From assembly GCF_002803075.1 (NCBI RefSeq), contig NZ_NNBK01000013.1, positions 109,929 to 173,928 on the forward strand: a stretch of 64,000 nt of DNA, given 5' to 3'. This document shows positions 33,353 to 42,079 of the stretch, piece after piece. Numbering within the stretch: position 1 is the first letter of the stretch; every line of letters begins with the position of its first letter. A model generated the notes under the pieces. That model was not told the origin of the DNA, did not search any database, and saw only the letters and a list, made by a program, of their open reading frames with translations. The position numbers and the translations under genes are program-made. This DNA is from Streptomyces sp. CB01373 (GTDB taxonomy: Bacteria > Actinomycetota > Actinomycetes > Streptomycetales > Streptomycetaceae).

Positions 33353-33952
33353 TCAACGGCCCGTCGCCATCGACGAGTTGCTCCCCGATCGCAGCAGCAG
33401 CGCGGCCCGCCCGCCGCGCTCGGCGAACTCCGCGACGGCGCTGTACGCCGCCACGGTCCCCCGGCTGTGCTCCCGCGGCGTCTCACAGGTATCCGGCTCC
33501 TCGCCCCCGGCCGGCGCGCAATGCGTCCGTACGGTGCGATCGCCCGGCCCCATGAGGGTCAGGCCGGCCTCCAGGGGCCGCCCGGTCGCGTTGCGGTAGT
33601 AGGTACGCGCCCAGGTGTCCCCGCCCTGGGTGAGCACACACGTCTGCGCCTCGACACCGCCGGGCGCGGTGACCTCGGGGCCGCAGCGCGCGACGGTGGC
33701 GAGCCCCAGGCCGAGCACCCGCGTGGAAGGGGCCTGCGCGGCGGAGGGCGTCCTGCCGTCGCCGCCCGGCAGGGCGCGCACCGCCGACCGGGCGTCCCCG
33801 CCGCTTCGGTGGCCGGCCTGGCCGGCGGACGCCCCGGCCGGCGGCAGTACGACGGCGCAGCCGACGACGCCCAGGAGAGCGAGCAGACGGAGGCGCCGGA
33901 GCGCGGGGCCGCCGCCCGGCACTCTTCCGGGTCCGGCGGAGGGACGCAGCAT
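33353..33952 (-). CDS. Secreted protein of unknown function
   Basis: 199 residues. A signal peptide ('RRLRLLALLGVVGCAVVLPPAGASA', cleavage near residue 40) is followed by a ~155-residue extracellular part with four cysteines (ARCGPE, QTCVL, THCAP, DTCET), which probably form two disulfides. A beta-rich segment 'TWARTYYRNATGRPLEAGLTLMGPGDRTVRTHC' dominates. No family is recognised. The ATG at 33950-33952 lacks a strong ribosome-binding site. It lies 56 nt downstream of the second prim-pol gene on the same strand and may be co-transcribed with it. Confidence 0.6.
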   Translation of the reverse strand: MLRPSAGPGRVPGGGPALRRLRLLALLGVVGCAVVLPPAGASAGQAGHRSGGDARSAVRALPGGDGRTPSAAQAPSTRVLGLGLATVARCGPEVTAPGGVEAQTCVLTQGGDTWARTYYRNATGRPLEAGLTLMGPGDRTVRTHCAPAGGEEPDTCETPREHSRGTVAAYSAVAEFAERGGRAALLLRSGSNSSMATGR

Positions 33953-34008
33953 GAGGGGGACGATAACGACCCGGGGCGGGCAGTTCGCCCGCCGCGGCCG
34001 TGACACCC

Positions 34009-34674
34009 CTACAACTCGGGGGCGCTCACACCCGTACGAGTGAGGGCCTCCACCACCGCGTCGACCACGGCCTCCACATCGGGCACCCAGGGCGAGGCGG
34101 AGCCGGGCAGCGGGGCACGCTCCCAGCGGATCGGGCCGTCGCCGGTCTCGGAGGGGGGCAGCGCAAGGTAGCCGCCCTCGCCGTGGAAGCGGAGCGAGCC
34201 GGGGACGAAGTCCTTGGCGTAGAGCAACTCGCCCAACTGCTCCATGGAATACGGCTTGACGAGGATCGCCCAGCGCTTGGGCGAGGCGACGACCGGGCCG
34301 AGCCGCATGCCGACGCGGTCGAGCGCGGTGAGGGCGCGCGCGGCCGGGAGGGCCGGCAGGCTCACCGCGCAGGGGGCCGTGCCCCCGGTGGCCAGGACGA
34401 TCGGCGCGGTGGGCCGGTTGGTCCACCACCAGCGCACCATGCGGGCGTCGGTGGTGGCGGCCAGGAGGCCGGGTTCGAAGGGGTGCGCGCCGGGCACCGT
34501 GCACTCCGGGTCGGGGCAGCCGCAGCGGTCGGGCCGCCGCGGATCCAGTGCCACGCCCGGCAGCACGGGCCATTGCCACCGGGTCGCGAAGGTCAGGGCC
34601 GCGCTGATCGACTCAGGCCTCTCGTCGCTGCGCTGGGACAGGAGCCCGCGTCGCCTTCCGGGGATCTCGCGCAT
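34009..34674 (-). CDS. Bifunctional primase/polymerase-domain protein (second copy of the fold)
   Basis: 221 residues starting at MREIPGRRRG, where GGAAAGGAACG gives a proper ribosome-binding site; the longer frame upstream is rejected. Prim-pol features: 'ALTFATRWQWPVLPGVALDP' at the N-terminus, a Cys cluster 'CGCPDPECTVPGAHPF' (possible zinc site), and 'WWWTNRPTAPIVLATGGTAPCAVSLP'. Unlike the protein at 26541-27434, I see no clear D-x-D pair, so catalytic activity is doubtful. Its relation to the downstream secreted protein is unknown. It is divergent from the phosphatase gene. Confidence 0.65.
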   Translation of the reverse strand: MREIPGRRRGLLSQRSDERPESISAALTFATRWQWPVLPGVALDPRRPDRCGCPDPECTVPGAHPFEPGLLAATTDARMVRWWWTNRPTAPIVLATGGTAPCAVSLPALPAARALTALDRVGMRLGPVVASPKRWAILVKPYSMEQLGELLYAKDFVPGSLRFHGEGGYLALPPSETGDGPIRWERAPLPGSASPWVPDVEAVVDAVVEALTRTGVSAPEL

Positions 34675-35176
34675 GAGCGCTCGTTCCTTTCCGTTGCACC
34701 GCTGGCAACACCGTGGACCACTCACACCATGTGTCGATCACTGACTGTGCGTACCTGTTGGCGCATCACACCCCTGCCTTCAGGCACGGGGAACCCCTAT
34801 GGGCCGAACATCGGCTGCTTCCACGGCAGCCCCGTCCATACTGCGTCTACCAGAAGCATGGGCGTGGCGCGGGGTGGCGGAGCATGGCGTTATGCCGTCT
34901 TGTCTTCTGCTCTCCGCCGCCGTCACGCAAGGATGGGGCACGGTCGTCGGTGGTTAAGACGCCCGGGTCCGTCGCCAGGTTCCGGGTGGCAACCAACCAC
35001 CCCTGGCCTTCTCCGAGTACGTACCCATCACGACCGCTGTGACGCTCTGTCGAGCAAGCCCAGTCGACCGCAACAGGCCGTCACCCGAGGCAGTTTCAAG
35101 CCAACTTCCTCTTTTAGCAAGAGGTTGGGAAGAAGACCCCGAGAAGCCCTCTGACACCAGGAAACCCGGCAGGACA
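34675..35176. other. Long intergenic region with leader hairpins
   Basis: About 500 nt between divergent genes, with lower GC than the surroundings in places. Open frames cross it but none has coding character. Two inverted repeats stand out: GGGTGG/CCACCC (34984-35002) nested within CCAGG/CCTGG, and a hairpin at 35101-35128 (CCTCTT-TTAGC-AAGAGG extended by CCAA/TTGG) about 50 nt before the phosphatase start, which would lie in its 5' leader. Confidence 0.45.
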
Positions 35177-36712
35177 ATGCTGGACATCCCCTCACGAGTG
35201 CGTGTACATGTGGAGACACTGCTGGCGGCGCAGAATGACATGGGGGTTTGCGATGCTTTTGAGCAATACGCACCGGTCGGAAGGCCGGGCGCCATGAACG
35301 CCCCCCACCCCCCGAAAGTGGCTGGAATCGATTCGACGGTCCCCGCTCCCGCACACACTGTCGCGCCTCCACCCGCCGCCCCGGACACCTCCCCGAGCGG
35401 TCCGTCCGGCCCGCACGCCCCCCGCCCGGCGGGCGCCCTCCTCCAGGACCGGCTCGCCGGCTGGGTCTCCGACCTCACCACCCTGAACGAGCTCACCGAA
35501 CGGCTGGCGCGTACGAACGGACTCGACGCCGCCCTGAAGGAACTGCTGCGCGCCGGAGCCGCCCTCGTCGGCGCCCGCCGCGGCCTCGCCGTCCTCGAAC
35601 CGGACGACGGACTCGGCCCCGACACCACCATCGGCCTCGGCCTGGCACGGGCCGATCTCGGCCACATCGAGACCGTGCCGCGCAGCGCCATGCCGTACGG
35701 GACGCTCCTCGACACCGCGGCCGGCCTGCCGGGCGGCGACGGCGAGGACGTGCGTCCCGACCTGTTCGCCGAGGACGGCCTCGATCCGCGCCACCGCGAG
35801 GTGGCCGGCCGCCTCGGCTACGCCGCCTGTTACGCGCTGCCCCTGTCCACCGAGGCCGCCGGCCGCCTCGGCGCCGCCGTCTGGTTCTACGACGAACCCG
35901 CCGAGCCGGCCGAGCGGCGGCGCCATCTCGTCGGCCTCTACCTCCGCTTCGCCACCGAGCACCTGGCGCGCCTGCTCGACACCGAGCGCACGCGCGCGTG
36001 CATGGCGACGGTCTACGAGGAGCTGCTGCCCTCCCGGCTGCCTCGCGTCCCCGGTGTCCAGCTCGCCTCGCGGCACCGCACCGGCCCGCGCGGCGGCGGC
36101 GACTGGTACGACGCGCTGCCGCTGCCCGACGCCGCGCTCGGCCTCGCGGTCGGCTCGGTCACCGGCGCCGGGCCGGGCGCGATCGCCGCGATGGGCCGGC
36201 TGCGGGCGTCCCTGCGGGCGTACGCGGTGATGGAGGGCGAGGATCCCGTCGCCGTCCTGTCCGACCTCGAACTGCTCCTGCGGCTGACCGAGCCCGCCCG
36301 CTCCGCCACGGCCCTGTTCGCCTACTGCGAGCCCGCGCCGCGCCGGATCACCATGGCGGGCGCGGGGCACTGCCCGCCGCTGGTGCTCGGCGAACGGCGC
36401 ACTGAGTTCGTGGAGACGTCCGTGTCCGCGCCGCTGGGCATGCTCGCCTGCTGGGAGGCGCCGAGCGTGGAGTTCCAGGTGTCCGCGGGCGAGACGGTGC
36501 TGCTGTACACCGACGGGCTGCTGCACCGCACCGGCGACTCCGTCGACCGCGCCTTCGCCCGGCTGCACACGGCCGCGGCGAGCGTCCCGCGCGCGCTGCG
36601 CCACGACCCGGCGGCCGTCGCCGACCACGTCCTGCACACGGTCCTGCCGAACGGACTTGACATGACCGACGGCGCGGAGGACGTGGCGCTGCTGGCGGCG
36701 CGCTTCGAGTAG
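35177..36712 (+). CDS. PP2C-type (SpoIIE/RsbU) serine phosphatase with GAF-like domain
   Basis: 511 residues from MLDIPSRVRVHVETLL. A short N-terminal segment and a Pro-rich linker precede a GAF-like sensor (~115-300, 'ELLRAGAALVGARRGLAVLE', 'GYAACYALPL') and a SpoIIE phosphatase domain (~310-511, 'ASRHRTGPRGGGDWYDALPL', 'GAGHCPPLVLG', 'VLLYTDGLLHRTGDSVD'). The metal-binding Asp positions of RsbU ('GGDWYD', 'DG') are present, although the first domain motif usually reads 'VGGDWYD'; here it is 'GGGDWYD'. It is expected to dephosphorylate anti-anti-sigma factors, counteracting RsbW-like kinases such as those at 31186 and 38452. There is no strong ribosome-binding site before the ATG. Confidence 0.8.
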   Translation: MLDIPSRVRVHVETLLAAQNDMGVCDAFEQYAPVGRPGAMNAPHPPKVAGIDSTVPAPAHTVAPPPAAPDTSPSGPSGPHAPRPAGALLQDRLAGWVSDLTTLNELTERLARTNGLDAALKELLRAGAALVGARRGLAVLEPDDGLGPDTTIGLGLARADLGHIETVPRSAMPYGTLLDTAAGLPGGDGEDVRPDLFAEDGLDPRHREVAGRLGYAACYALPLSTEAAGRLGAAVWFYDEPAEPAERRRHLVGLYLRFATEHLARLLDTERTRACMATVYEELLPSRLPRVPGVQLASRHRTGPRGGGDWYDALPLPDAALGLAVGSVTGAGPGAIAAMGRLRASLRAYAVMEGEDPVAVLSDLELLLRLTEPARSATALFAYCEPAPRRITMAGAGHCPPLVLGERRTEFVETSVSAPLGMLACWEAPSVEFQVSAGETVLLYTDGLLHRTGDSVDRAFARLHTAAASVPRALRHDPAAVADHVLHTVLPNGLDMTDGAEDVALLAARFE

Positions 36713-36803
36713 GCCGCCCGGTAACAGGCACTTCCGCCTTTGGCCCCCTTCCGCACGACCGTACGATGGGGACGGCCCAGTGGCTGTATCGAGGAGGAAG
36801 ACC

Positions 36804-38261
36804 GTGGCGCAGGAGCTGCCGGAGACCCCGGAGACCGCCGAAGAAGAACCGATCAAGCAGCGGAAGAACGGCCTGTACCCGGGCGTGTCCGACGAGCTCA
36901 CCGAGAACATGAAGTCCGGCTGGGCCGACACCGAGCTGCACGACCTCGAACCGGTCGCCCAGGCGGAGCACACCGCGCGCCGCCGCGCCGCGCTGTCCGC
37001 ACACTTCCCCGGCGAGCGGCTGGTCATTCCCGCGGGCAACCTGAAGACCCGCTCGAACGACACGGAGTACGCCTTCCGCTCCTCGGTCGAGTACGCCTAC
37101 CTCACCGGCAACCAGACCGAGGACGGCGTCCTGGTCCTGGAGCCCACCGCGGACGGCCACGAGGGGACGCTCTACCTCCTGCCGCGCTCCGACCGTGAGA
37201 ACGGCGAGTTCTGGCTCTCCGGCCAGGGCGAGCTGTGGGTCGGCCGCCGCCACTCCCTGACCGAGGCCGCGACGCTCTACGGCATCCCGACCTCCGACGT
37301 GCGCGAACTGGCGGACAAGCTGCGCGAGGCCACCGGCCCGGTCCGCGTCGTGCGCGGCTACGACGCCGGCATCGAGGAGGCGCTGACCGACAAGGTCACC
37401 GCCGAGCGCGACGGGGAGCTGCGCGTCTTCCTCTCCGAGGCCCGCCTGGTCAAGGACGACTTCGAGATCGGCGAGCTGCAGAAGGCCGTCGACTCCACCG
37501 TGCGCGGCTTCGAGGACGTGGTGAAGGTCCTCGACAAGGCCGAGGCGACCAGCGAGCGCTACATCGAGGGAACGTTCTTTCTCCGCGCGCGCGTCGAGGG
37601 CAACGACATCGGCTACGGCTCCATCTGCGCGGCCGGCCCGCACGCCTGCACGCTGCACTGGGTGCGCAACGACGGCCCGGTCCGCTCCGGCGACCTGCTC
37701 CTGCTGGACGCGGGCGTGGAGACGCACACCCTCTACACCGCCGACGTCACGCGCACGCTGCCGGTCAACGGCACGTACGACGAGATCCAGAAGAAGATCT
37801 ACGACGCGGTGTACGAGTCCCAGGAGGCCGGCATCGCGGCGGTGAAGCCGGGCGCCAAGTACCGCGACTTCCACGACGCCGCCCAGCGCGTGCTCGCCGA
37901 GAAGCTCGTCGAGTGGGGCCTGGTCGAGGGCCCGGTCGAGCGGGTCCTGGAGCTCGGCCTGCAGCGCCGCTGGACGCTGCACGGCACCGGCCACATGCTC
38001 GGCATGGACGTCCACGACTGCGCCGCCGCCCGGACCGAGACGTACGTCGACGGCACGCTGGAGCCCGGCATGGTCCTCACCGTGGAGCCGGGCCTGTACT
38101 TCCAGGCCGACGACCTGACCGTCCCGGAGGAGTACCGCGGCATCGGCGTCCGCATCGAGGACGACATCCTCGTCACCGAGGACGGCAACCGCAATCTCTC
38201 CGCGGGCCTGCCGCGCCGCTCCGACGAGGTCGAGGCCTGGATGGCGTCGCTGAAGAGCTGA
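36804..38261 (+). CDS. pepP: Xaa-Pro aminopeptidase (aminopeptidase P)
   Basis: 485 residues. GTG at 36804 is set by GAGGAGGAAG. An N-terminal creatinase-like domain (~50-200, 'RSSVEYAYLTGNQTEDGVLVLEP') is followed by a pita-bread metallopeptidase domain with the five metal ligands visible: Asp in 'LLLLDAGVE', Asp in 'YTADVTRT', His in 'LHGTGHMLGMDVHD', Glu in 'LTVEPGLY' and Glu in 'VRIEDD'. It removes N-terminal residues preceding proline, using two Mn ions, in the cytosol. Length and motifs match the long Streptomyces PepP. It stands alone between the phosphatase and an ATP-binding protein. Confidence 0.92.
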   Translation: MAQELPETPETAEEEPIKQRKNGLYPGVSDELTENMKSGWADTELHDLEPVAQAEHTARRRAALSAHFPGERLVIPAGNLKTRSNDTEYAFRSSVEYAYLTGNQTEDGVLVLEPTADGHEGTLYLLPRSDRENGEFWLSGQGELWVGRRHSLTEAATLYGIPTSDVRELADKLREATGPVRVVRGYDAGIEEALTDKVTAERDGELRVFLSEARLVKDDFEIGELQKAVDSTVRGFEDVVKVLDKAEATSERYIEGTFFLRARVEGNDIGYGSICAAGPHACTLHWVRNDGPVRSGDLLLLDAGVETHTLYTADVTRTLPVNGTYDEIQKKIYDAVYESQEAGIAAVKPGAKYRDFHDAAQRVLAEKLVEWGLVEGPVERVLELGLQRRWTLHGTGHMLGMDVHDCAAARTETYVDGTLEPGMVLTVEPGLYFQADDLTVPEEYRGIGVRIEDDILVTEDGNRNLSAGLPRRSDEVEAWMASLKS

Positions 38262-38451
38262 CACGGAGGTGACGGCCGGGTACCCGCGGGGTGCCCGGCC
38301 CTCCCGCGCCGGGACGCGCCCGGCGAATTCACGTACCCGGGGGGAGGGTTACCCCGAGGCTCTGGAAGCACTGGCGAAGCTCCTGGCCGACGCCTGAGGC
38401 CGCGCCGGGCCCGGGACACGCCCGAAGGTCCGGCCCGCGTCTCGCGCGGCG

Positions 38452-38898
38452 CTACACCGCCATCAGCGGGGCGTCCTCACGCCACTTGAGGTTCTTGTCG
38501 AAGACCACCACCGCGCCGCCGCGGCCCGGCCTGTTGCGGATGTGGACGTGGTCGGCGAGTTCCTGGATGAGGTACAGGCCGCGGCCGTGCTCGGCCTCGG
38601 CGCGCGCGGCGCGGACCGGGCGCCGGCGGCCCGCCGGCGGAAAGCCGGGGCCGGTGTCGGCCACCTCGATGCGGCACTTCTCCCCGTCGAGGAAGGCGGT
38701 GACCCGGAACGCGTCACCGGACTCGGTGTCCCCGCCGTGCTCCACCGCGTTCGCGCAGGCCTCGCTCAGGGCCACGGACAGGTCGTAGGAGATCTCGGGG
38801 TCGACGCCCGCGGTCTCCATCGTGCCGAGCAGCAGTCGCCGGGCGAGCGGCACGCTCGCGGCGTCACGCCGCAGATGGAGTGACCACCAGATGCTCAT
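38452..38898 (-). CDS. RsbW-like ATP-binding protein (short form)
   Basis: 148 residues, a complete HATPase_c_2 domain: N-box 'SVALSEACANAVEHGGD', G1 'VADTGPGFPP', G2 'EHGRGLYLIQELADHVHI'. It starts with 'SIWWSLHLRRDAASVPLARRLLL', the usual beginning of Streptomyces anti-sigma-type kinases. It is expected to bind and inhibit a sigma factor or phosphorylate an anti-anti-sigma factor; no partner is encoded next to it. It is convergent with pepP and divergent from the membrane-protein gene that opens the copper cluster. Confidence 0.85.
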   Translation of the reverse strand: MSIWWSLHLRRDAASVPLARRLLLGTMETAGVDPEISYDLSVALSEACANAVEHGGDTESGDAFRVTAFLDGEKCRIEVADTGPGFPPAGRRRPVRAARAEAEHGRGLYLIQELADHVHIRNRPGRGGAVVVFDKNLKWREDAPLMAV

Positions 38899-39121
38899 GC
38901 TCCAGCCTCCCGGCCGCGGCTCGACATACCGTTACGTATTGCCCCGAGTGCCCGTCCATAAGCACTGCGCCGACTCGGCACCGCGCGATCGGCGGACGCG
39001 GCGGGACGGGGAATCGGTGTATGTGCGGGCCGACGTCATCAGACCGTGACTTTCCGGACCTACCGCATCTTGTGGACCTGCTGTACGGCGGGCCCGGGTC
39101 CAGTGGGATGATGAGGCCGCC

Positions 39122-39961
39122 ATGTCTGCCCCCCACCCGCGCACGGCGCCAGCCGGACGCGGTCTACGGACCCTGCGGGCCGCGGTGTTCGCCGCGGTCT
39201 GCGTCGTGCTGGCCGCGGCCGGGCACTCGCTGGCCTCCTGTGCCGCGGTGCCGCTGTGGACGCTCGGCGCCGGGTTCCTCGGGGCGCTGGTCGTGGTGGC
39301 ACCGCTCGCCGGGCGGGCGCGTTCCCTGCCGGGGATCGCGGCGCTGCTGGTGGTCGGCCAGACCGTGCTGCACGCCCTGTTCGGCATGGGGCAGAGCGGC
39401 ATGGGCGCCATGGTCATGGGCTCCGCGGGATCGACGGGCTCCGCGCCCGTTCTGTCCGACGCCGAGCTCGTCCAGCGGGCCGCCCGGTACGTCTGCGGGG
39501 CCACCGCAGCCGCGATCAGCCCGGCCCAGGCCTACCGGATACTCGTCGACGCACACGCCTACGCCGGTGCCGGTGCGGGCCTGAACGCCCCGCACCACTC
39601 GGCGGCCTCCCCGTTTCCCATGGGCGTGGCCGCCCTGCTGCCGTCCCTGCCGATGCTGCTCGTCCACGTCCTGGCCGCCCTCGCCACGGGCTGGGTGCTG
39701 CGACGCGGCGACCTGGCCCTGCTGCGGCTGATCGAACTGTCGGCGCACGGAGTCGCCGAGACCGCGCTCGTACGGTCCCTGCGCGGGGCGCTCGCCCTGG
39801 TGCGCGCCCTGTGCGCCGGGCTGCCCACGGCGGCCGGTACCGGCCCGCGCCTGCCGCGCACCGCCGACTCCGCGCCCCTCACCCCCCACACCACCGCACT
39901 CCAGCACACGGTGATCCGCCGCGGCCCGCCGGCCGCCGCCGCACTCGCCCTCGCTGCCTGA
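39122..39961 (+). CDS. Multi-pass membrane protein at the head of the copper cluster
   Basis: 279 residues with about five hydrophobic segments ('LRAAVFAAVCVVLAAAGHSLA', 'WTLGAGFLGALVVVAPLAG', 'GIAALLVVGQTVLHALFGMG', 'LPSLPMLLVHVLAALATGWVL'). It contains a Met/His-containing stretch ('LHALFGMGQSGMGAMVMGS') and a His pair 'NAPHHSAAS', both compatible with copper or another soft metal. No catalogued family is recognised. It lies 160 nt upstream of a YcnI protein and reads the same way, so it probably belongs to the copper-handling operon. Confidence 0.7.
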   Translation: MSAPHPRTAPAGRGLRTLRAAVFAAVCVVLAAAGHSLASCAAVPLWTLGAGFLGALVVVAPLAGRARSLPGIAALLVVGQTVLHALFGMGQSGMGAMVMGSAGSTGSAPVLSDAELVQRAARYVCGATAAAISPAQAYRILVDAHAYAGAGAGLNAPHHSAASPFPMGVAALLPSLPMLLVHVLAALATGWVLRRGDLALLRLIELSAHGVAETALVRSLRGALALVRALCAGLPTAAGTGPRLPRTADSAPLTPHTTALQHTVIRRGPPAAAALALAA

Positions 39962-40121
39962 CGCGACGCGACCACCACCCCACCGAGCGGGCTTCCGCCG
40001 GGGGAGCGGCCGCCGTCGTGCGGCACGCGCGCGCGTGCCCGTCCGGCGGGAACACCACTGGTCCCGCTCCGCACGCGCACCCCCACACACCGGAACCCAC
40101 TCGAAGCGGAGTGCACCCCTT

Positions 40122-40850
40122 ATGAAGGCTTCCCGACTCGTCGCCACCGCCGCCGTCGCCGGCTCGGCCGTCCTCGCGCTGTCCGCCCCCGCGTTCGCAC
40201 ACGTCACCGTGCAGCCCGAGGGCGCCGCCGCCAAGGGCGGCTACGCCGTCGTCGACTTCAAGGTCCCCAACGAGCGCGACAACGCCTCCACCACCAAGGT
40301 CGAGGTCAACTTCCCGACCGACCACCCGCTGGCCTCCGTGATGCCGCAGCCGGTGCCCGGCTGGAAGGTCGACGTCACCAAGTCCCAGCTGGACAAGCCG
40401 CTGGAGATGCACGGCAAGAAGATCTCCGAGGCCGTCACCAAGGTCACCTGGACCGCCGACGGCAAGGGCATCGAGCCCGGCTTCTTCCAGAAGTTCCCCG
40501 TCTCCGTCGGCACGCTGCCGGAGGACGCCGACCAGCTCGTCTTCAAGGCGATCCAGACGTACTCCAACAAGGAGGTCGTGCGCTGGATCGAGGTGCCGCA
40601 GAAGGGCCAGGAGGAGCCGGACAACCCGGCGCCGACGCTTCAGCTGACCGCAGCCTCGGACGGTGACGGGCACGACGCGTCGGCCAAGGACACCGCCGAC
40701 ACCAAGCCCGCCGCCCAGACCACCGCCGCCGACTCCGCCAAGAGCGGCAGCGACACCACCGCCCGCGTCCTCGGCATTGTCGGCATCCTCGTCGGCGCGG
40801 CCGGCGTGGCCTACGGCGTACTCGCCGGCCGCAGGCGGACCACCGCCTGA
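40122..40850 (+). CDS. YcnI-like copper-associated membrane protein
   Basis: 242 residues. After the signal peptide ('TAAVAGSAVLALSAPAFA') the mature protein begins with His ('HVTVQPEGAAAKGGYAVVDFKVPNE'), the N-terminal His brace-like copper site typical of YcnI. A Gly/Asp/Ala-rich linker leads to a single C-terminal helix ('VLGIVGILVGAAGVAYGVLAG') and the basic tail RRRTTA, so it is anchored with its domain outside. Role: extracytoplasmic copper binding, probably delivering copper to partners encoded downstream (Sco, PCuAC, CopC/CopD). Confidence 0.85.
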   Translation: MKASRLVATAAVAGSAVLALSAPAFAHVTVQPEGAAAKGGYAVVDFKVPNERDNASTTKVEVNFPTDHPLASVMPQPVPGWKVDVTKSQLDKPLEMHGKKISEAVTKVTWTADGKGIEPGFFQKFPVSVGTLPEDADQLVFKAIQTYSNKEVVRWIEVPQKGQEEPDNPAPTLQLTAASDGDGHDASAKDTADTKPAAQTTAADSAKSGSDTTARVLGIVGILVGAAGVAYGVLAGRRRTTA

Positions 40851-40945
40851 TCCGCGGCCAGTCCGTCACGCGCTCCGGGGGTCGTGCCACTCCCGCGTAC
40901 GGCCCCCGGTGCGCGCCGGAGTTCTCACATCTGGGACATTTCTCT

Positions 40946-41596
40946 ATGCACAACAAGACCTTCGTCGCGGCCGCGCTGCTCGCCGCGGCCACCATGACCC
41001 TCTCCGCCTGCGACAGCGGAGACGACGGCAGGAAGCCCGTCGCCGTCGTCTCCGAGGACACCTCGCAGAAGGCCGCGACCGTCCTCGACCAGCCGTTCGA
41101 GAAGCCGGACCTGGTCCTCACGGACACCCAGGGAAAGAAGTACGACCTCCGCGAGGAGACCTCCGGCCACCCGACGCTCGTCTACTTCGGCTACACCCAC
41201 TGCCCCGACGCCTGCCCGCTGACCATGAGCAACATCGCGGTCGCCAAGAAGGCGCTGCCCAAGGCCCAGCAGGACGACCTGCGCGTGGTGTTCGTCACGA
41301 CCGACCCGGACCGCGACACCCCGGCCGAACTCGGCAAGTGGCTCAAGGGGATCGACCCGCAGTTCATAGGACTGACCGGCGACTTCTCCACCATCCAGGC
41401 CGGCGCGCGCACGCTCGGCATCTCCATCGAGCCGACCACGAAGGACAAGAACGGCAAGCTCGTCTCGATGCACGGCACCCAGGTGATCGCCTTCTCGCCG
41501 AAGACCGACGCCGGATACGTCCTCTACGGCGAGGACGCCACCGTCGACGACTACACCAAGGACCTCCCCAGGATCGTCAAGGGGGAGAACCCGTGA
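40946..41596 (+). CDS. sco: Sco1/SenC-type copper chaperone lipoprotein
   Basis: 216 residues. Signal peptide with lipobox 'LSAC' (lipid-modified Cys ~22) and a thioredoxin-like Sco domain with the copper site C-x3-C in 'YTHCPDACPLTMSN' and the third ligand His in 'VSMHGTQV'. Sco proteins load the CuA centre of cytochrome c oxidase. The stop overlaps the start of the next gene by 4 nt, so translation is coupled to the PCuAC chaperone. In S. lividans the corresponding sco-ecuC-(CopC-like)-dtpA run has been studied, as I recall, and links copper delivery to development. Confidence 0.92.
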   Translation: MHNKTFVAAALLAAATMTLSACDSGDDGRKPVAVVSEDTSQKAATVLDQPFEKPDLVLTDTQGKKYDLREETSGHPTLVYFGYTHCPDACPLTMSNIAVAKKALPKAQQDDLRVVFVTTDPDRDTPAELGKWLKGIDPQFIGLTGDFSTIQAGARTLGISIEPTTKDKNGKLVSMHGTQVIAFSPKTDAGYVLYGEDATVDDYTKDLPRIVKGENP

Positions 41597-42066
41597 GGCG
41601 GCAGGCAGCGGCGGCCGCGCTCGTGGCCGCGGCCCTGACCGGCACCGCCCTGCTGACCGGCTGCGGCGCGTCCTCGGACACCGGCGGCACGAAGGCCGAC
41701 CTCTCCGTCCACTCCGCCTACATGCCCCAGCCCGTCTCGGCCTCCATGGCGGCCGGCTTCCTGACCATAGAGAACAAGGGCGGCACCAAGGACGAACTCA
41801 CCTCGGTCACCAGCGCCGAGGCCGAGGACGTCACCGTGCACCAGACGGCCGGCGGGGTCATGACGGAAGCCGGCCCCCTGACCGTCCCCGCCCACGGCCG
41901 CCTCGTGTTCAAGAGCGGCGGCAACCACCTGATGTTCGACCAGTTGAAGCGCGCGCCCCGGCAGGGCCAGACGGTCCCCGTCGAACTGCACTTCGCCGAA
42001 TCCGGCACCGTCAAGGTCGAGATGCCGGTGAAATCGGCCACGTACAACCCCGCGACCGGACACTGA
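41593..42066 (+). CDS. PCuAC-type periplasmic copper chaperone (ECuC-like lipoprotein)
   Basis: 157 residues, GTG start overlapping the sco stop (GTGA). Lipobox 'LTGC' at ~residue 24. The domain has the H-x(10)-M...H-x-M copper site of PCuAC proteins: 'VTVHQTAGGVMTEAG' and 'NHLMFDQLK'. It carries Cu(I) outside the membrane and probably passes it to Sco. Overlap and same-strand order make co-expression with sco nearly certain. Confidence 0.9.
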   Translation: MRRQAAAAALVAAALTGTALLTGCGASSDTGGTKADLSVHSAYMPQPVSASMAAGFLTIENKGGTKDELTSVTSAEAEDVTVHQTAGGVMTEAGPLTVPAHGRLVFKSGGNHLMFDQLKRAPRQGQTVPVELHFAESGTVKVEMPVKSATYNPATGH

Positions 42067-42079
42067 GGGAGGGACCACC

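Noticed and set aside
34675..35176. Possible riboswitch before the PP2C phosphatase
   Set aside because: Hairpins are present, but no known riboswitch core matches and the gene is a signalling phosphatase rather than a metabolic one; recorded only as leader structure.
38262..38451. Frame ending 'EALEALAKLLADA' before a stop, resembling a protein C-terminus
   Set aside because: Only about 20 plausible residues precede the stop and no start or domain is visible; it may be a tiny remnant, but it cannot be supported as a gene.
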